Below the pieces are notes generated by a model that did no database searches, was not told the DNA's origin, and saw only the letters and a program-made list of their open reading frames with translations. A DNA stretch of 64,000 bases, taken from assembly GCA_905250075.1 (NCBI GenBank), contig CAJNOP010000233.1:169953-233952 (forward strand), read 5' to 3'. The DNA is from Rotaria sp. Silwood1. Taxonomy: Eukaryota; Rotifera; Eurotatoria; Philodinida; Philodinidae. The position numbers were made by a program, and so were the translations under genes. Positions 20,797 through 33,567 of this stretch are shown piece after piece. Within the stretch, counting starts at the first letter, position 1. Every line of letters begins with the position of its first letter.

Positions 20797-21061
20797 ATGT
20801 AAATCGAGGGAGAAACAACTGAGACTTTAGTTTTGAAGTCCCATGAAGTCTCCTGAAGTCTCATAAAGTCACATGAAGTCTTCCGGATTTTTTGACGTAA
20901 AAAATCATTAGAAAACCAATGAAATAGTAAGGTTTTTAATGATCTTATTTTAGCAGAAATGTAATCCTTTTTTGTTTTGTCAATCTGCCGGAAAAGTCCG
21001 TGCTCGTTTGAACTTTAAAAAAAAACATAGTGAATAGTTCAATTCTTTTTTATTAAGTCAT

Positions 21062-21638
21062 TTATTTCCATAAGAAGTGTTCTATTGATTCGATATAAAT
21101 TCTATGAAGAATTTTAATCTTTTCGTTTGTTTCTATCACTCGTGAAAGTCTATCAGCCGATAAACGGCTAGCTTTATCGGTCAATAACCAGCAAGCCGTT
21201 TGCTTGTATATAAATTTAGGCTTGCTATTTATTTGCACCTGAAAATAAGGGTTCTTCATCGCTGGATTGATTGAATCAAATATACGTATACGATTCAAGT
21301 CCATCTTATTAATTTTAATTTCATCAACATTTTGTGTGATTGTCACTAGGCATGCACCGAACTCGAACTTCCCGAGGTTCGGTTTTTCCGGGTTCGGTCA
21401 TTCTCGGGAACAGCCGAACCAGGAAATGACCGAACCCGAGAAACCCGGGTCTGTTCCCGGGCTCGGTGCATGCCTAATTGTCACATCTCGATCTTCTTCA
21501 TCCAAGTTGAACAGATCATTATCAACTTCATTATCCTCCACTGTTTCATCATCACAATCAAACTCAGAATTTGATGATGGATCTGAATTAGCTATGGAAC
21601 TATTATCTGAACTAATGTTGAAATTATGAATAATGGTT
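21062..21638 (-). pseudogene. Coding relic inside the hAT-type element, split by a MITE
   Basis: On the minus strand the segment 21638-21485 is open and acidic (NFNISSDNSSIANSDPSSNS, then EFDCDDETVEDNEVDNDLFN). It runs to VTI at the target site of the nested MITE. Beyond the MITE the same frame resumes as VTITQNVDEIKINKMDLNRI, continues through KQTACWLLTDKASRLSADRL, and stops at 21062. The WLLTDKASRLSADRL segment looks like a conserved motif, probably part of the element's own protein, but I cannot name it. The first exon or Met is not identified. Confidence 0.5.
21347..21476. mobile_element. hAT-type MITE nested in a coding relic
   Basis: 130 bp with termini TAGGCATGCACCGA and TCGGTGCATGCCTA. 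An exact 8-bp duplication ATTGTCAC lies on both sides (21339-21346 and 21477-21484). The interior is GC-rich, with repeated CCGAACCCG phrases in inverted orientation. It landed inside the reading frame of the hAT element's coding relic, so it is younger than that element. Confidence 0.9.
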
Positions 21639-21975
21639 ATGAATAAGTTTTATATTGATGATGAATTGAAACTGAATTCAGTTTGATGACGACGGGAAAA
21701 GAATGAACCCGTTGAAAATTTATTATTTTGAAATAAAAATTTTAGCTGCATTTTCTTTTATTATTGAGTTTATACACACATATACACTTATATAGAATTA
21801 TGAAAGGAAGCTCTTTAGCTATCTTTATCTAATAGTGTGTTTTGCATGGTACAGAAATGCGGTGCCATTTCTAAGGCTCCTCGAACCCTCATGTAAACTC
21901 GAAGTCACATGAAGTCTCGTGAAGTTTTTTGAAGTCTTGAAGTCTGAAGTCCGCTGTTTACCACTCGATGTAAAT

Positions 21976-24074
21976 TTAATATCCTACATTCATATTACAA
22001 TCGCTGTTCTTTTTATAACAAGACCCCAGATACCATACTAGTACACAATCGTTCAGATATTGCACGCTCATCATAGAAGTTAGTAACTTGCGACAATTCA
22101 TTTTGAAACAAGATTTCATTGTAAGAATAGTAGACTGGTAAATACCGATAAATCAGTTTTTTAACCAATAGACTGACTAATTGCTGGTACCAGTTCCATA
22201 TATAATCTCAACTGCGAATACCTGAGATGTACTTGTTAGCTATTGCTTTTATATCCATTAGTGCTGCTAATATACATATATATTTTCGTTTCAAGCGAGG
22301 AAAATAAAATTGTATAGCATTGGTAGGAAAAGAATACATTCTTTCTTGTCATAATTTCAATAGCGACACATCATTGACTTAACCTCAAAATAATGAGGGT
22401 AAAACAAAAATTTAGAAATTTCTATATAGCTATTTGGTGATTTCAGTATCTACGTTGTAATGTTTCGATTGTCAAGATCATATTCGAAAATCGCCTCTAC
22501 AAAATATAACATTTTCTCATTAATTCTCTGTTACTTGTGTTATATTCTATTTTCTTACAGAATTATCTCTCTGTTATTGCCAACGAATACATATGTTGTC
22601 GATTGTTTTTTGTGAGATGCTAATAAATGCTTCTCAAATATCCATACGTGTGATCCATAGAAAATTTTCTACTAATTAGATAGATTATATCTTTTGCTAT
22701 TCTACGGAGAAACAGAAGAGATTTTATTATAAAAATAAAATTGATTCAATTTATTTGTGTTCAATGTTTCTTGAAGTAGTGTTTATATTTACATCATGTT
22801 AAATAATACTTAACATATGACTATTCTAATTCTTATGTTACTAAACGTTTTTGTGGAATTTTCATTTTCAACAAACTACGTGCAGAAGCATCATCAATAA
22901 AATGCTTTCTCCTTTTTGTTGAATATGCTGATTTAATGAGATTATGCATAACAGACTTTACTTTTGTTTTATTTTGTCTTCTCTAATGCTATTTTCACCA
23001 CGACAACAGATGACATTCTGAAACTTGTATTAGACATAAAAGTTGTTGAAATCGACTATCGAAAATTATTTATTTTTAGTTCAACCAAACCGAAGTTATT
23101 AGAAATATAAATTGAATATAAATCGGATTGCTGATCGATATTCGTTAATGATTTCAATTTTATCATTTCTTTTTGCAATGAGACAAAAGATTGCTGTTGT
23201 GTCATCCATCAAGCATTATAAAAATATATATTGTATCAAACTATTGATATCCTGTCTTTTCAAATCATGGTAAAAACCAGTCCACAGTAAGAAAATATTT
23301 TCTTTTTTATATTGTATGTTGTATCGTTTTGTGTATATCGTTCAAAAAGATCATGTGTTATTCATTTGAACACATAGCTTCTCGAAAGATTAACTTGATC
23401 GAAAAAATATTGTTGAAGACGCAATATCGATCGATTATTCGTTCCACCGTCGAACGTACCATGATCAATTCTGTTACAACTTAATATTATTTCAGCAGTG
23501 ATCATAATAATCAATGGTATTTGTTTATCATTCTTGCTTCGCTGATTGATAGACAAACGAGGCCTTGATCAAATGACGGTGCACTTTCGAAGTAACATAG
23601 ATAGATCGGCATCGTACAACTAAAATATATCAAAATTTGCGAATCAATAATAACTAGTTCGAATCTAACTCGTCGAAAATATTGTAAAAAAAAATAGTAG
23701 TGTTTTCAAACACGATAATCGCAATGAGTGAAATGTACCATGCACAAAAGAGTGATAAGCATCAATACAAAACCAAGAGAAAACGAAAAGAGATGCAATG
23801 TGTGTTTCCCTTTTTTGTTCGAAAGATTTGAGACAGCAATTTCTTGCGGTACGATCACAGGCAATATGCGTAAATCTAATAGACGATGTAACTACCATGG
23901 TGTAATGAGGTCGATGAAAAGCATAAAACCATACACTGTAATCGTCCGTGATTTTTGCTTAGAAATTTTTCTGGACTTGTCGAAAAAGAGTGAATTGAAC
24001 ATTGTGCACATCCGTAAAGATTTACAGATAGAGTGTTAATCATTTAAGTCAAAACTTCGGAGCGTCTTGAACTG
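21976..24074. other. Non-coding stretch before the palindrome
   Basis: AT-rich unique sequence with no supported gene. Open frames at 23362-24039 on both strands lack any family features. Confidence 0.4.
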
Positions 24075-24110
24075 TCTACGCCAGTTATGCAGCTATTTTA
24101 GCTCATTTTA

Positions 24111-24269
24111 GGTAATCCAGTGTCTCTGCGAATAATCCTCCAAGACAAACTAATTAGTGAAATGTATACAACAATGAACATATTTGGAGCATTATCAAAC
24201 AAATTTTATTTTCAGGATGAAAACCTTGTGATTGAAGGTAAATCTACACTACTGATGATATGCGTGTGA
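24111..24269 (+). CDS. Possible terminal exon conserved in both palindrome arms (copy A)
   Basis: After CATTTTAG the frame GNPVSLRIILQDKLISEMYT, then FQDENLVIEGKSTLLMICV, runs to TGA. The inverted copy at 43318-43476 has the same length, the same stop position and no indel, and it too follows an AG (CTCAG). ENLVIEGKS is identical in both. I count about 17 amino-acid-changing codons and 4 silent ones between the copies, which does not show purifying selection. It could be the last exon of an upstream gene or a chance open frame in duplicated DNA. Family unknown. Confidence 0.25.
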   Translation, partial: GNPVSLRIILQDKLISEMYTTMNIFGALSNKFYFQDENLVIEGKSTLLMICV

Positions 24270-24645
24270 CAGAACGACTAACTCGCTTTTGTTATATTCA
24301 ACTGATGAATGAAAGTATGCGATACGAATAAGCAAAGAGTCAAAGAGGCATAAAAAAGAGAAAGAAAGATAATTAATATATGCACATATATGTATGCATG
24401 TAGCAAATGTCCCTGAGCATGGCTATGAAGAATAATGAAGGATAGAATCCGTCAAAATGGATTTTGTTTTTCATAACAGCTACGTCATTATGTGGAAGGA
24501 CGCTGATAAATTTTCTTCTCTTTCTCTTCTCCAAGAATGCATTCACATCCGTATCTAGACGTTAAATAGAGAACGGATCACAAACTAAGAAAAAGGCTTG
24601 ATTACTTTTGTGTTTACATATACTGTTTACTCAACTTTCATAATC

Positions 24646-27600
24646 ATGGCGATTGCTTTGGTCGATGCACCAGAAGGAACCAGTCCTTGGCAGCCTCTAT
24701 CTTTAGTAATAGCTGCGGGGCTTGGCAGCACTCTAGTGATAATTGGCATGGCACTGGGTTTAGGCTTAGGTATCGGACTAAACAATAACAGCATAAGTTT
24801 AGTGCAGGTGGCCACAACAACATCAACGGTGACTACTACAATCATCACTAGCAGTAGCTCAACAATATCTACAATACCCATAACAACATTAATAACAACA
24901 TCCATAACAACATTCATAACAACATCCATAACAACATCCATAATAACAACAGGTTAGTTGCTTGATCAGTATGGCTTTCTGTGTGTTGCACTCTATATCA
25001 GGTTCTGTTTCAATCAGATTCATTCAAGGACACTTCATGATTCATCATATCAATCTATCTGTATAGAGTTGTAAGAAACAATAGCAAAATACAAAAATTC
25101 TGCTTATCTTGTTTCATGATTTTTTAGTGCAACTATCTATCATTGGATATCAAGTTTCTTTATTTCTGTTAGTTTTTTTAATATCAACATTTCAAATAGC
25201 ACCAGAAGTCTTAATAGGATACAGTTAGTAATGAATTACAAGAAAGTTTTGCTGTCTTCTTTCTCATATTACTTAGTTACTTAGCCTTTCTATATAGTAT
25301 GCAATCAATCAATTTCAATTTTCAATATATGAAAATATTGATATCTCAAATACTTTGTAACTAAATTTATTCCTTGCTTTTTGCCAGATTTGATTTCTTA
25401 AACAGAGAATAGCATGGAACTTGTGATGATACAGTTTGCTTTCGAGCATCAGACGATAGGACGTTCTGTGTTTCGCTACATATTTCGCTAAGCGTCAAAG
25501 GAACATCGACAGAACCAACTTCATATATGTATGTGAACTTCAAGAAACACGATTTCTATATGACCTTCAACAACTATGAGGAAAATGTACATCTTCTCGA
25601 TCCTTGTCTGGAACAGTTATAACTACGGGTAATACTTTATCCTTATATTATGTTATTTCTAACGGTAAAAAGAAAGTTATTCTTATCTACAGCAATAACA
25701 AAAATAATTGTTTCTTTTTAATAACAGATATATAAGAGATAACATATGATTTCTGAAAAACTCAAGTTTTAACTTGAAGACACTCTTGACAACACTAGTG
25801 ATGACTAGTCATTCTGTTATGATCATTGTCTAACTTACTAGGTATGAGTTCCATTAGATTGGTTTCGGATCTAGATTGTTAGACGAAACTATTTGATACT
25901 CTGAAAAGATATCATTTGATGCTTTTTCAGCTGATATTTTGATTGTATGCTACTTTCAGAAAACGCTAATTGGAAGTACTACTTCGCTTCTAATCGATTG
26001 ATATATATTACATCTATCAATTTCGCAATATTACGACTGTTTAAAAGTCATATTTTGAACATTCATTTTCACGTAACACAGCATTTCAAAGGCGTATGAT
26101 GGAGCTAGCCCAAGTGGAAGCTTTATGAGAAATTTACCCGACATGGTAAAGCTTTTTGATGTTGGCATTGGAAGCTTCCTCGAAGAAGTAGACATTAGTC
26201 ACCAGTCCGGCGTCGATAATTTTAACTAGTCCTAATTATTTATGTTAGGAATTTTATCGATGCAGTTTTGTGAGATACCAGATGACTGTTATCAATTTTA
26301 GAGCCATAATTAATTGAGAGCTGAGAGATAGTCATCGAAAACCTATGCTAAGCTACAGATTGGTAATTGATGAAGGCTAGATTTGGGGTGTTACTCTACG
26401 AAATGATGTATGCAATTGAGGTTATCTGAACTCTACATGCACTCAAAATGTCAGCTCGAAACAGTAGCAATTGATAATAGTTCAGAGGCTAATCTAATAT
26501 GACTGACACCGAGTATGTTCAAGAATGATAATAAAAGAACGAATAGTCGTCACTAGTGCTTTTAAGATTTTCTTCAAGTTGAAACTTAAGTATTTCAAAA
26601 ATCAAATGTAATCTCTTATTTTTTATGTTATTTAAAACAAATAACTTTTTTACATCTATGAATATTATAGCATAAGAAAATCTTATCATCCGTAGTTACA
26701 ACTGAACGAATGACAAGTGTCACATGTATAAAAGTCTTATAAAAAACTCTGTAAGCTGATACTAGCTTGATGTAAAGCTAACTTTACGAGACATGGTGAT
26801 AAATTACAATTACGTTTGATAACAAATCCTTTCTTTCAAATAATAAATACATTGACCGTTAAATAAACACATTTACTCTACTGCGTACCAGCACGATTGA
26901 AATAGCTAGAGAAAATGGGAAAAGTTTTAGAAACCATTTTTATCGAATGATTGTTGCATTCTTCAATTCAATTTTACATAATTCAGTCGAAAGACATATG
27001 ATAAATTCTAATAAAATGAATACAAATAGAGGCTTTAGGATGCAAACTTAAGATCTTTTATCGCCTATGATATGTTATTCAAAACACATTGAACTATAAC
27101 AGCTTCATGTCACTTTAGGTCTGATGAAGCAATTGATCAGTTTCAATTCGTAGGAATGAATCTGGTTTAATAGTTTAAACTTCGAGAAGTTGCTTTAGTA
27201 CGCAATCTCACATTACCATACTCACATCGGCAGTAGAGTTTGTTTAGAGAATGTGCCGTAAGGTACTTTATCAGAAGCATATCAACAGTTCAAGTAGCTA
27301 CGAAAAAGTATTGCAAAGTAATCTAACACATGCCAAGCAAATAGAATTAATCAACTAGGTTCGAAGAATTTTAAAACAGCTGTTTCGAGCTGAGAGTATT
27401 ACAATCCTGGTAAGATGAGATCGATTCGCTACGACAAGAGGTGATGAATCAAAAGAATAGACATTAAAATATATAACAAAAGTGAACTATCAGTTGATCA
27501 ATCAAAAATAACTTAGAGACAATCAAAAGAATGCAACAATAGGTTAATAAGAGTTCTAAGATCGTATAATACAAACAAACATTTTCAAAAAAATCTATGA

Positions 27601-29965
27601 AATATGTTCCTGAGATGAGCGATTAATACAAACTTGAAAATAGACTATGTACATTTTTAAGCTTTCCTTATAGAGCACATATTGGAAATAACTTTTATAA
27701 AACTATAAGTATGAATCGTAAGATATCATAAAGTGATGAATGAAAATTTTCGAAAAAAATAATTGGTTTTGAATATCGACTTTCTTAAAGAATATCCGCA
27801 AGAGAACCAGAAAATCAATGTACTGGTCATAAATTTAAGTCTTTTTTTATGTTCGTTTGAAAGACTATGATTTTGAATGATCAAATTCAAACTGTTATCT
27901 CATTTATATGTACGATAGTAAAGCTAGCTAATATTGATTAGTGAGCACTAGCAATCTTCGATCGAAACCATAGTCAAAAATAGTGCCGTAAATATTTATT
28001 ATGATTATGTTTCAACCATGCAGAGAATTTTGTCCGATAATTTACTAAAAGACGAAACATCAATAGCTAAATAAATGAGCTACTTCAATTGTCACATAAT
28101 ATATATTTAGTAGCATATTGTAGTTGAACATAGGTAAGAAAGATCACAATTAATGAGTCCATAATGATTGACCTTTCACAATATATCTACTGTCACTTTT
28201 TTGTCATTGAAAGGCAGCACATATAATGTGCAATGTTGACTATTATTGCCTCATAAATGGTAACCTTTCGCACTGATGTTGAACTAGAAACCTCTGGTAA
28301 ATATATGATATATATTGATTGAAATAGCTTCTTCTTTGGCAGCTGATAATTCTTTATCTTTTAGTATATTAAGCGACAGAATTCTCTTATAAAGTCGATA
28401 TTAGCTAAGTTTACTATAGTTCATCTAAATAACTTATATGTTTTGATTTTATGATTTTAGATGATCATCTTTTGAATGCTCATTAAGAATTATAAAATTT
28501 AAAGTTTCACTAGTGCCTCGTATACTATACTTGAGTGATCCATGGCTCTTTATGAATACTCTCTTAAGAATAGTGAAAAATAGTAATATTCATTTCTTTT
28601 CGATAAAAGTATATCAATTGTCATATGAGATAGATTCACCTCTTCACCTTGAATGGCACAACAATGTGCATTAGTCAGTTGTCATCAAAGTCTCGCCAAT
28701 ATCTTGATTTCCTTTTGGTTGAGACTCACTTTTTATCAGTCATAAATCCTTTTTATAACTAAAGTCCAGATGGAAACTTGATTGTAATCCTACTCTATAG
28801 CGTTATATTTAAGTTAACCTTGACGCAAATACTTCATAAATAAGTTGTTGTATATACTAGTTAAATTCAGTGATTGAATATTTCTTTTTCGTGTTGTGCA
28901 TTCATTTAATGTGGCATTGTTTCAGCGGTGTCCTGTACGAATATTTTTGGGCCATCAACCACTATTACAACGGGATCTCAGCCAATATCTATGACATCAG
29001 GTGATTTTAACGGTGATACACTATTAGATTTAGCTGTAGCCAATTTTGGTAGTAACAATGTCGGCGTGTTTCTTGGTAATGGTGATGGTACCTTTCAAAA
29101 TCAGGTGACTTTTGCAGCTGGCACAAGTCCAAACTTCGTAATAACAGACAATTTCATCAATAATAGTGTAGCAGATCTTTTTACGGTCAACACCCTTAGT
29201 CAAAGTATCAATGTGCTACTGGGCAATGGTAATGGGACATTCCAATCACCGGTAACCAATAATATGAGTGAAATTCCGTTGTCTTTGACGTCAGCTGATT
29301 TTAATAGCGATGGTAGAGAAGATGTAGCTGTTACAAGTGCTAATAGTACTGTCAGCATTTTCTTGAGCAACGGTAGTGGCACATTTCAGAACAGTGGAAC
29401 GTATTCGACAGGCAATATCCCAATCTACATAATAGCTGATTTTTTTAACGATGATTTAATCTTGGACCTAGCTATTACAAGTAGCGGCAGTAACTACGTT
29501 GGTGTGCTTCTTGGTAATAATAATGGAACTTTCCAGAATCAGGCAACATATCCGACAGACACGTTACCTGTCGCTGTAGTATCAGATGATTTTAACAATG
29601 ATACAATACTAGATCTAGCCGTCGCCAATAATGGTAATAATACTGTAAGTGTGCTACTTGGCAATGGTAACGGGACTTTCCAGACTCAGACAACATATCC
29701 GACAGGAACCAATCCGAGCGGTATCGAAGCCGGTGATGTGAACAATGATGGAAATGTAGATCTCATTGTAATCAACTCAGCTGATAACACTATCAGTGTA
29801 CTTCTTGGAAATGGCGATGGTACCTTTCAGACTCAGACAACATATGCAACAGGCAACAATCCACAGTCTCTGGTACTGGGCGATTTCAATAATGACACAA
29901 AACTGGATCTTGCTGTAGTTAATTTTAATGAGAGTACTCTTAGCATTTTTCTCAATACATGTTAG
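24646..29965 (+). CDS. Membrane-anchored FG-GAP/VCBS seven-repeat propeller protein, copy A
   Basis: Two exons, 24646-24952 and 28926-29965 (phase 1 junction, ACA-G | CG-GTG), giving 448 residues. Exon 1 encodes MAIALVDAPEGTSPWQPLSL, then a Gly-rich membrane helix (about residues 17-43), then a Thr/Ser/Ile stalk built partly by a 12-nt tandem repeat (TSIT units). Exon 2 holds seven repeats of about 48 residues with the pattern GDFNxDxxxDLAV...VLLGNGxGTFQ, the FG-GAP/VCBS Ca-binding blade signature; seven fit a closed integrin-like propeller. The only two cysteines of the whole protein bracket the propeller (VSC at its start, NTC at its end) and probably close it by a disulfide. Likely topology: type II, short N-terminus inside, propeller outside. 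Ligand unknown. Its sister copy B lies inverted at 34466-42966. Confidence 0.82.
25680..26660. mobile_element. Fold-back element in intron of FG-GAP copy A
   Basis: The segment with CTCAAGTTTTAACTTGAAGA and TGATGACTAGTCATTCT near 25770-25810 is mirrored near 26535-26600 (GAATAGTCGTCACTAGTG, CTTCAAGTTGAAACTTAAGT). In copy B the matching arms are about 2.4 kb apart (about 38190-38400 and 40770-40890) because later elements inserted between them, so this element predates the palindrome duplication. Confidence 0.55.
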
Positions 29966-30835
29966 TAAATGACTTTTAAATATCTACCTTGACAAGACAT
30001 GAACAAAGAAGCAATTTTATCTTTTTGAACGTTATCAGAAATTATATAGCATATCAGTTTTTTCTGTAATTGGTGACTAACAACGAAAAAAACATTTTCC
30101 TCGTGCGGTATGTGTTTAATGTCAAGTTTAGTTGTATTCTCTTGTAGATGCTTTTAGCTTTTGATTCTATATGATATTTCTACTAACCTTTCTGTTATCT
30201 TACAAAAATAAAGAGTCAAGTTTTCTTGTACAAATAATTAATAGAAAGAAGATTTCAGATTTGATAGTATTCACTCGTTGTGAAAAATAACCTATAATGA
30301 AATGAAACAGAAAACGTAAAGAATTCTCAACTTTGATGCATTTGAAGTTTTTTTAATGGATTTCTCGTCAACGTACATGAGTTTCCGAGATGATGAATAT
30401 CGAATTTTCAGATCGTTGCTATCACGAATTCTGCATCGACAAACAGAATTATGTTGAATCTAAATAATGTGTGAAAGCGCATTGAAATAGATATGACTAT
30501 GATTCGATGTACATACCTAGTAAAAAAATAATGAAGAACATCTAGAAGATGAAATCAATTGATTGAGCACAAAAATATTATAAAATATAAATGACAACAC
30601 TTGGTTTCGTTGTTTGATGTTTGAATGTTGCAGATCAATCAATCTTTTCCATTTCTTAGTGACATTCTCTTCGACTAAATGAAGAATCTCATTGTTGTTT
30701 CGTTCAGTTTTTTTCTAGAAGTATTAATCAAATATTTGATTTGAAGTTGTACGATTTCACATGAAAACTTACAAATGTTTGGACGGAACTTCAAAGATTC
30801 GACGAACTTTCTTTTCAATAAAAATTCTCAAGACT

Positions 30836-33567
30836 AAAGTTGATTACACAAGATGATAGAAAATTTAACTTCTTTCAGAATCTGATATGGCTTTTAAAAT
30901 TTGTCTCCACTGCAGTTATATTGTAAAAAAAAAAACAAAAATAACAATTATTCATAATTAACAGTTTATGGTGTATTTATCATACTCCAATTTTTTCAGT
31001 GAATTTATCAAATACAGTAGATAAATAAATGAAATGATAGAGAATTTTGAAGTTGTATACGTAAATATAATTATTATATTTAAAGGGTAATTCGAAAGTA
31101 GTGAAAAGTTTCGGAAATTGGTGTTGATCATAGTAACAAAATGAACCCTACGACAATTTAATGGCGAGGATACTTTCATTATACTCGATTTTCTTCTTAG
31201 TAAAGCATGCGTTTAAACTTAAATACAAACACACAGCGTGCTAGAAAAGTGAAGGCGCTTTCAGAATATGTAATTGGTTAGTCTTAAAATTTGATTTTAT
31301 AATAATAATGTATTGAAAATATGGAGTGCAACTATGTTTTCTGAGCATGCAAATATACGTATAACAATCTATGGATATCATTTTTTTTGTTGAATCAAGA
31401 TTTCAAGTCATACATTAATCATTTTTTTCTTAAAAAAAAACAGTTTTACTACTATAACTATGATAGAGATTCAGGATTTATTTAGATACTTCCAAGTTAT
31501 CTGTCACCTTCATTTTAATGATGCGTTGCCTACATACCTAATTTCAAGGAAATATTTTTCAGCAGCGTTGAATGTTACGTATTTGTCAATGCAAGACTGT
31601 TTTACCCTCATGCAAAAAAGAAACAATCAAGAAATATTGATGTTCATGGATTTAAAAACATACTAGTTTTCATGACAAACTGCGCATGAAGAAAATATAT
31701 GACACAAATGAATTTATAATTGATATCATTTCATCAGTTGATAATTAATAATAAATTCGATTTAGCAATACTAATCTTCATATTTTTGACGATGAAATTT
31801 CTATTGTAGTCATAATAATAATAATAAAAATAGCATAAATGTGATAAAACCAACAATGTAGATGCTATTCTTTGTATTTACCACTCATGAAGATTAACGT
31901 TGACAAAATTCATAGTCTTATTTATTTACGTATATTTCCTTGATGAAAAACTTTATGAATAAATTGATATTTTAAGTTCTAAATTTGAGAATAGAGTCCT
32001 GCAACGGGGTCGGGTACCCGGCACCCGACCGGACCCGAAACTGTGGTCCGGGTACAAATTTGCCGGGTCGGTTCGGGTGCCGGGTATAAAAAAAAATGCC
32101 GGGTCGGGTGCAGAATTTGAGCATACCCGGTACCCGACCGGTAGTCGATGACATCTTAACAAGTAAAAGTATTTTACACTCTAGGATAGAGTCCTGCAAC
32201 GGGGCCGGATACCCGGCACCCGATCGGACCCGGAACTGTGGTCCGGGTACAAATTGTTACTTGATGAAATTAAAATAATAGTATATTTTGCCATATGAAA
32301 TAAAAGTTTGAAAAGTGAATATAATTTTGACAATAACAATCAAGTGCTGACTATTTCAAGGCTGGGCCGGGTCCGGTCGGGTACCGGGTAGAGCTATCCG
32401 GGTCCGGTTCGGTTCCGGGTGGAAGATGACCGGGTCCGGTCGGATTCCGGGTTTGAAAAAATTGAGCCGGGCCGGGTCCGGGTGCGAAAAGTAGTACCCG
32501 TGCAGGACTCTATTTGAGAACGTGTGACATGACTTCATGAAAACAATAAAATATATCTGATTAATTGAACGAGTGGAATACTTTGTTCAGTGCTTAATTT
32601 CGTAATTATGCTGATATCATGCATAGGAATGTGGGTTTTCTGCACTCTTCCATCTACATCAACTCTCTGAACTGAAGTGGAGTTCGAAAAATTCAAAATG
32701 AAATGAAAAAGAAATCTAGTAGATCTTACATGATTAGGTATATATATTAAACCAATGTGGTAAAATTTGGTGTAGATCTGCCATAGATACCATAAGACTG
32801 TCCATGAGCAGATAACTAATGCAGACATAAGTAGAATAGGGCAAGACTTTTCTACGTAGCTCCTAATATTGTTAAAATGTTGAATTTACATAGTAGTGTG
32901 ACCTTAAGAAGAGAAAACAATCAGAGATATGATGCAGAAAAGAAAATGAAAATCCAATTAATCAATGGAGTTCACAGAAAATCTATTTTCTGCACTATTT
33001 AGTTCGTTTTGATACTTTAATGGAAGAGATTCGAACACTGATTGCATACAATCGTAATGCTTCGTTACACATACTTGACTGCTTTACAAAGGATTAACTT
33101 CTTGCATTTGTGGTACAATCAAATAATAGTAATAACCGTTTATAAGTCGTAAACACCAATCAGACGCAGAAGACTGATTAGATAACGCGTGCTCTTTTGT
33201 CATAGTCGACCTTCAAAATGTTTATTTCGAACGATTCTTATTATGAAGTTAAACACAAGTGATACTTTTCAAGAACCTTCCATAAACAATAAACAACTGT
33301 TCCCTGTAAGCCAGTTTTCCAATCAATAAATTAAAGAAAAGGTAGTGTGCACAAATTAAATCAATATTATCTAAGCAAATTGACTTTCATCGGTTTCCCT
33401 AACATGAATAGTTACAGCTATTTCTCTCGATATCATCTCTCTCTGTGCTTCTTTGCTAATATCAATGATTATTGGCCTGCTTGTTATTATTGAGTCCTTC
33501 GTTCATTCAGTACGATCTTAATCACTATTGCTCTTTCTGACAATCTTGTCTCATACAAATCGTCTTC
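30836..33567. other. Palindrome loop
   Basis: Unique spacer between the two arms. It contains a composite hAT element at 31992-32512 and otherwise only AT-rich sequence without a supported gene. Confidence 0.5.
31992..32512. mobile_element. Composite hAT-type MITE in the loop
   Basis: 521 bp with termini TAGAGTCCTGCAACGGGG and CCCGTGCAGGACTCTA and an exact 8-bp duplication TTTGAGAA (31984-31991 and 32513-32520). GC-rich ends full of ACCCGG/CCGGGT phrases contrast with the AT-rich host. A second start of the same family (TAGAGTCCTGCAACGGGGCC) lies at 32186 and repeats about 75 bases of the left end, so one copy has inserted into, or partly duplicated within, another. Confidence 0.85.

Larger units (their letters stand above)
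20805..21967. mobile_element. hAT-type element (family M2), 1.16 kb, with internal coding relic
   Basis: Flanked by an exact 8-bp duplication ATGTAAAT (20797-20804 and 21968-21975). Termini are CGAGGGAGAAACAACTGAGA and the complement of CGAGTGGTAAACAGCGGACT. Subterminal arrays of the 10-bp step TGAAGTCTCA occupy about 20835-20885 at one end and 21890-21950 at the other, as in hAT or CACTA elements; the 8-bp duplication favours hAT. A minus-strand coding relic fills the middle and is interrupted by a second MITE at 21347. A sister copy with the same ends lies at 39645-40308. Confidence 0.82.
24075..30835 (+). repeat. Left arm of a large imperfect palindrome
   Basis: This segment is repeated in inverted orientation at 33568-43510. 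Matching landmarks in outside-to-inside order: the conserved 159-base open segment (24111), FG-GAP exon 1 (24646), FG-GAP exon 2 (28926), the 3' flank with TTTTTCTGTAATTGGTGACTAA (30060), and the innermost match CCGTCC/GGACGGAACTTC near 30780. The arm's intron (3.97 kb) is close to the ancestral length, while the right arm has gained about 3 kb of insertions. Confidence 0.85.

Noticed and set aside
20352-20802. Two consecutive + strand frames (79 and 66 codons)
   Set aside because: No motif, no splice link between them, and not coding-like in codon use.
24627-24941. Minus-strand frames opposite FG-GAP exon 1
   Set aside because: Antisense shadow of the Thr-rich stalk; Val/Met-rich low-complexity translation.
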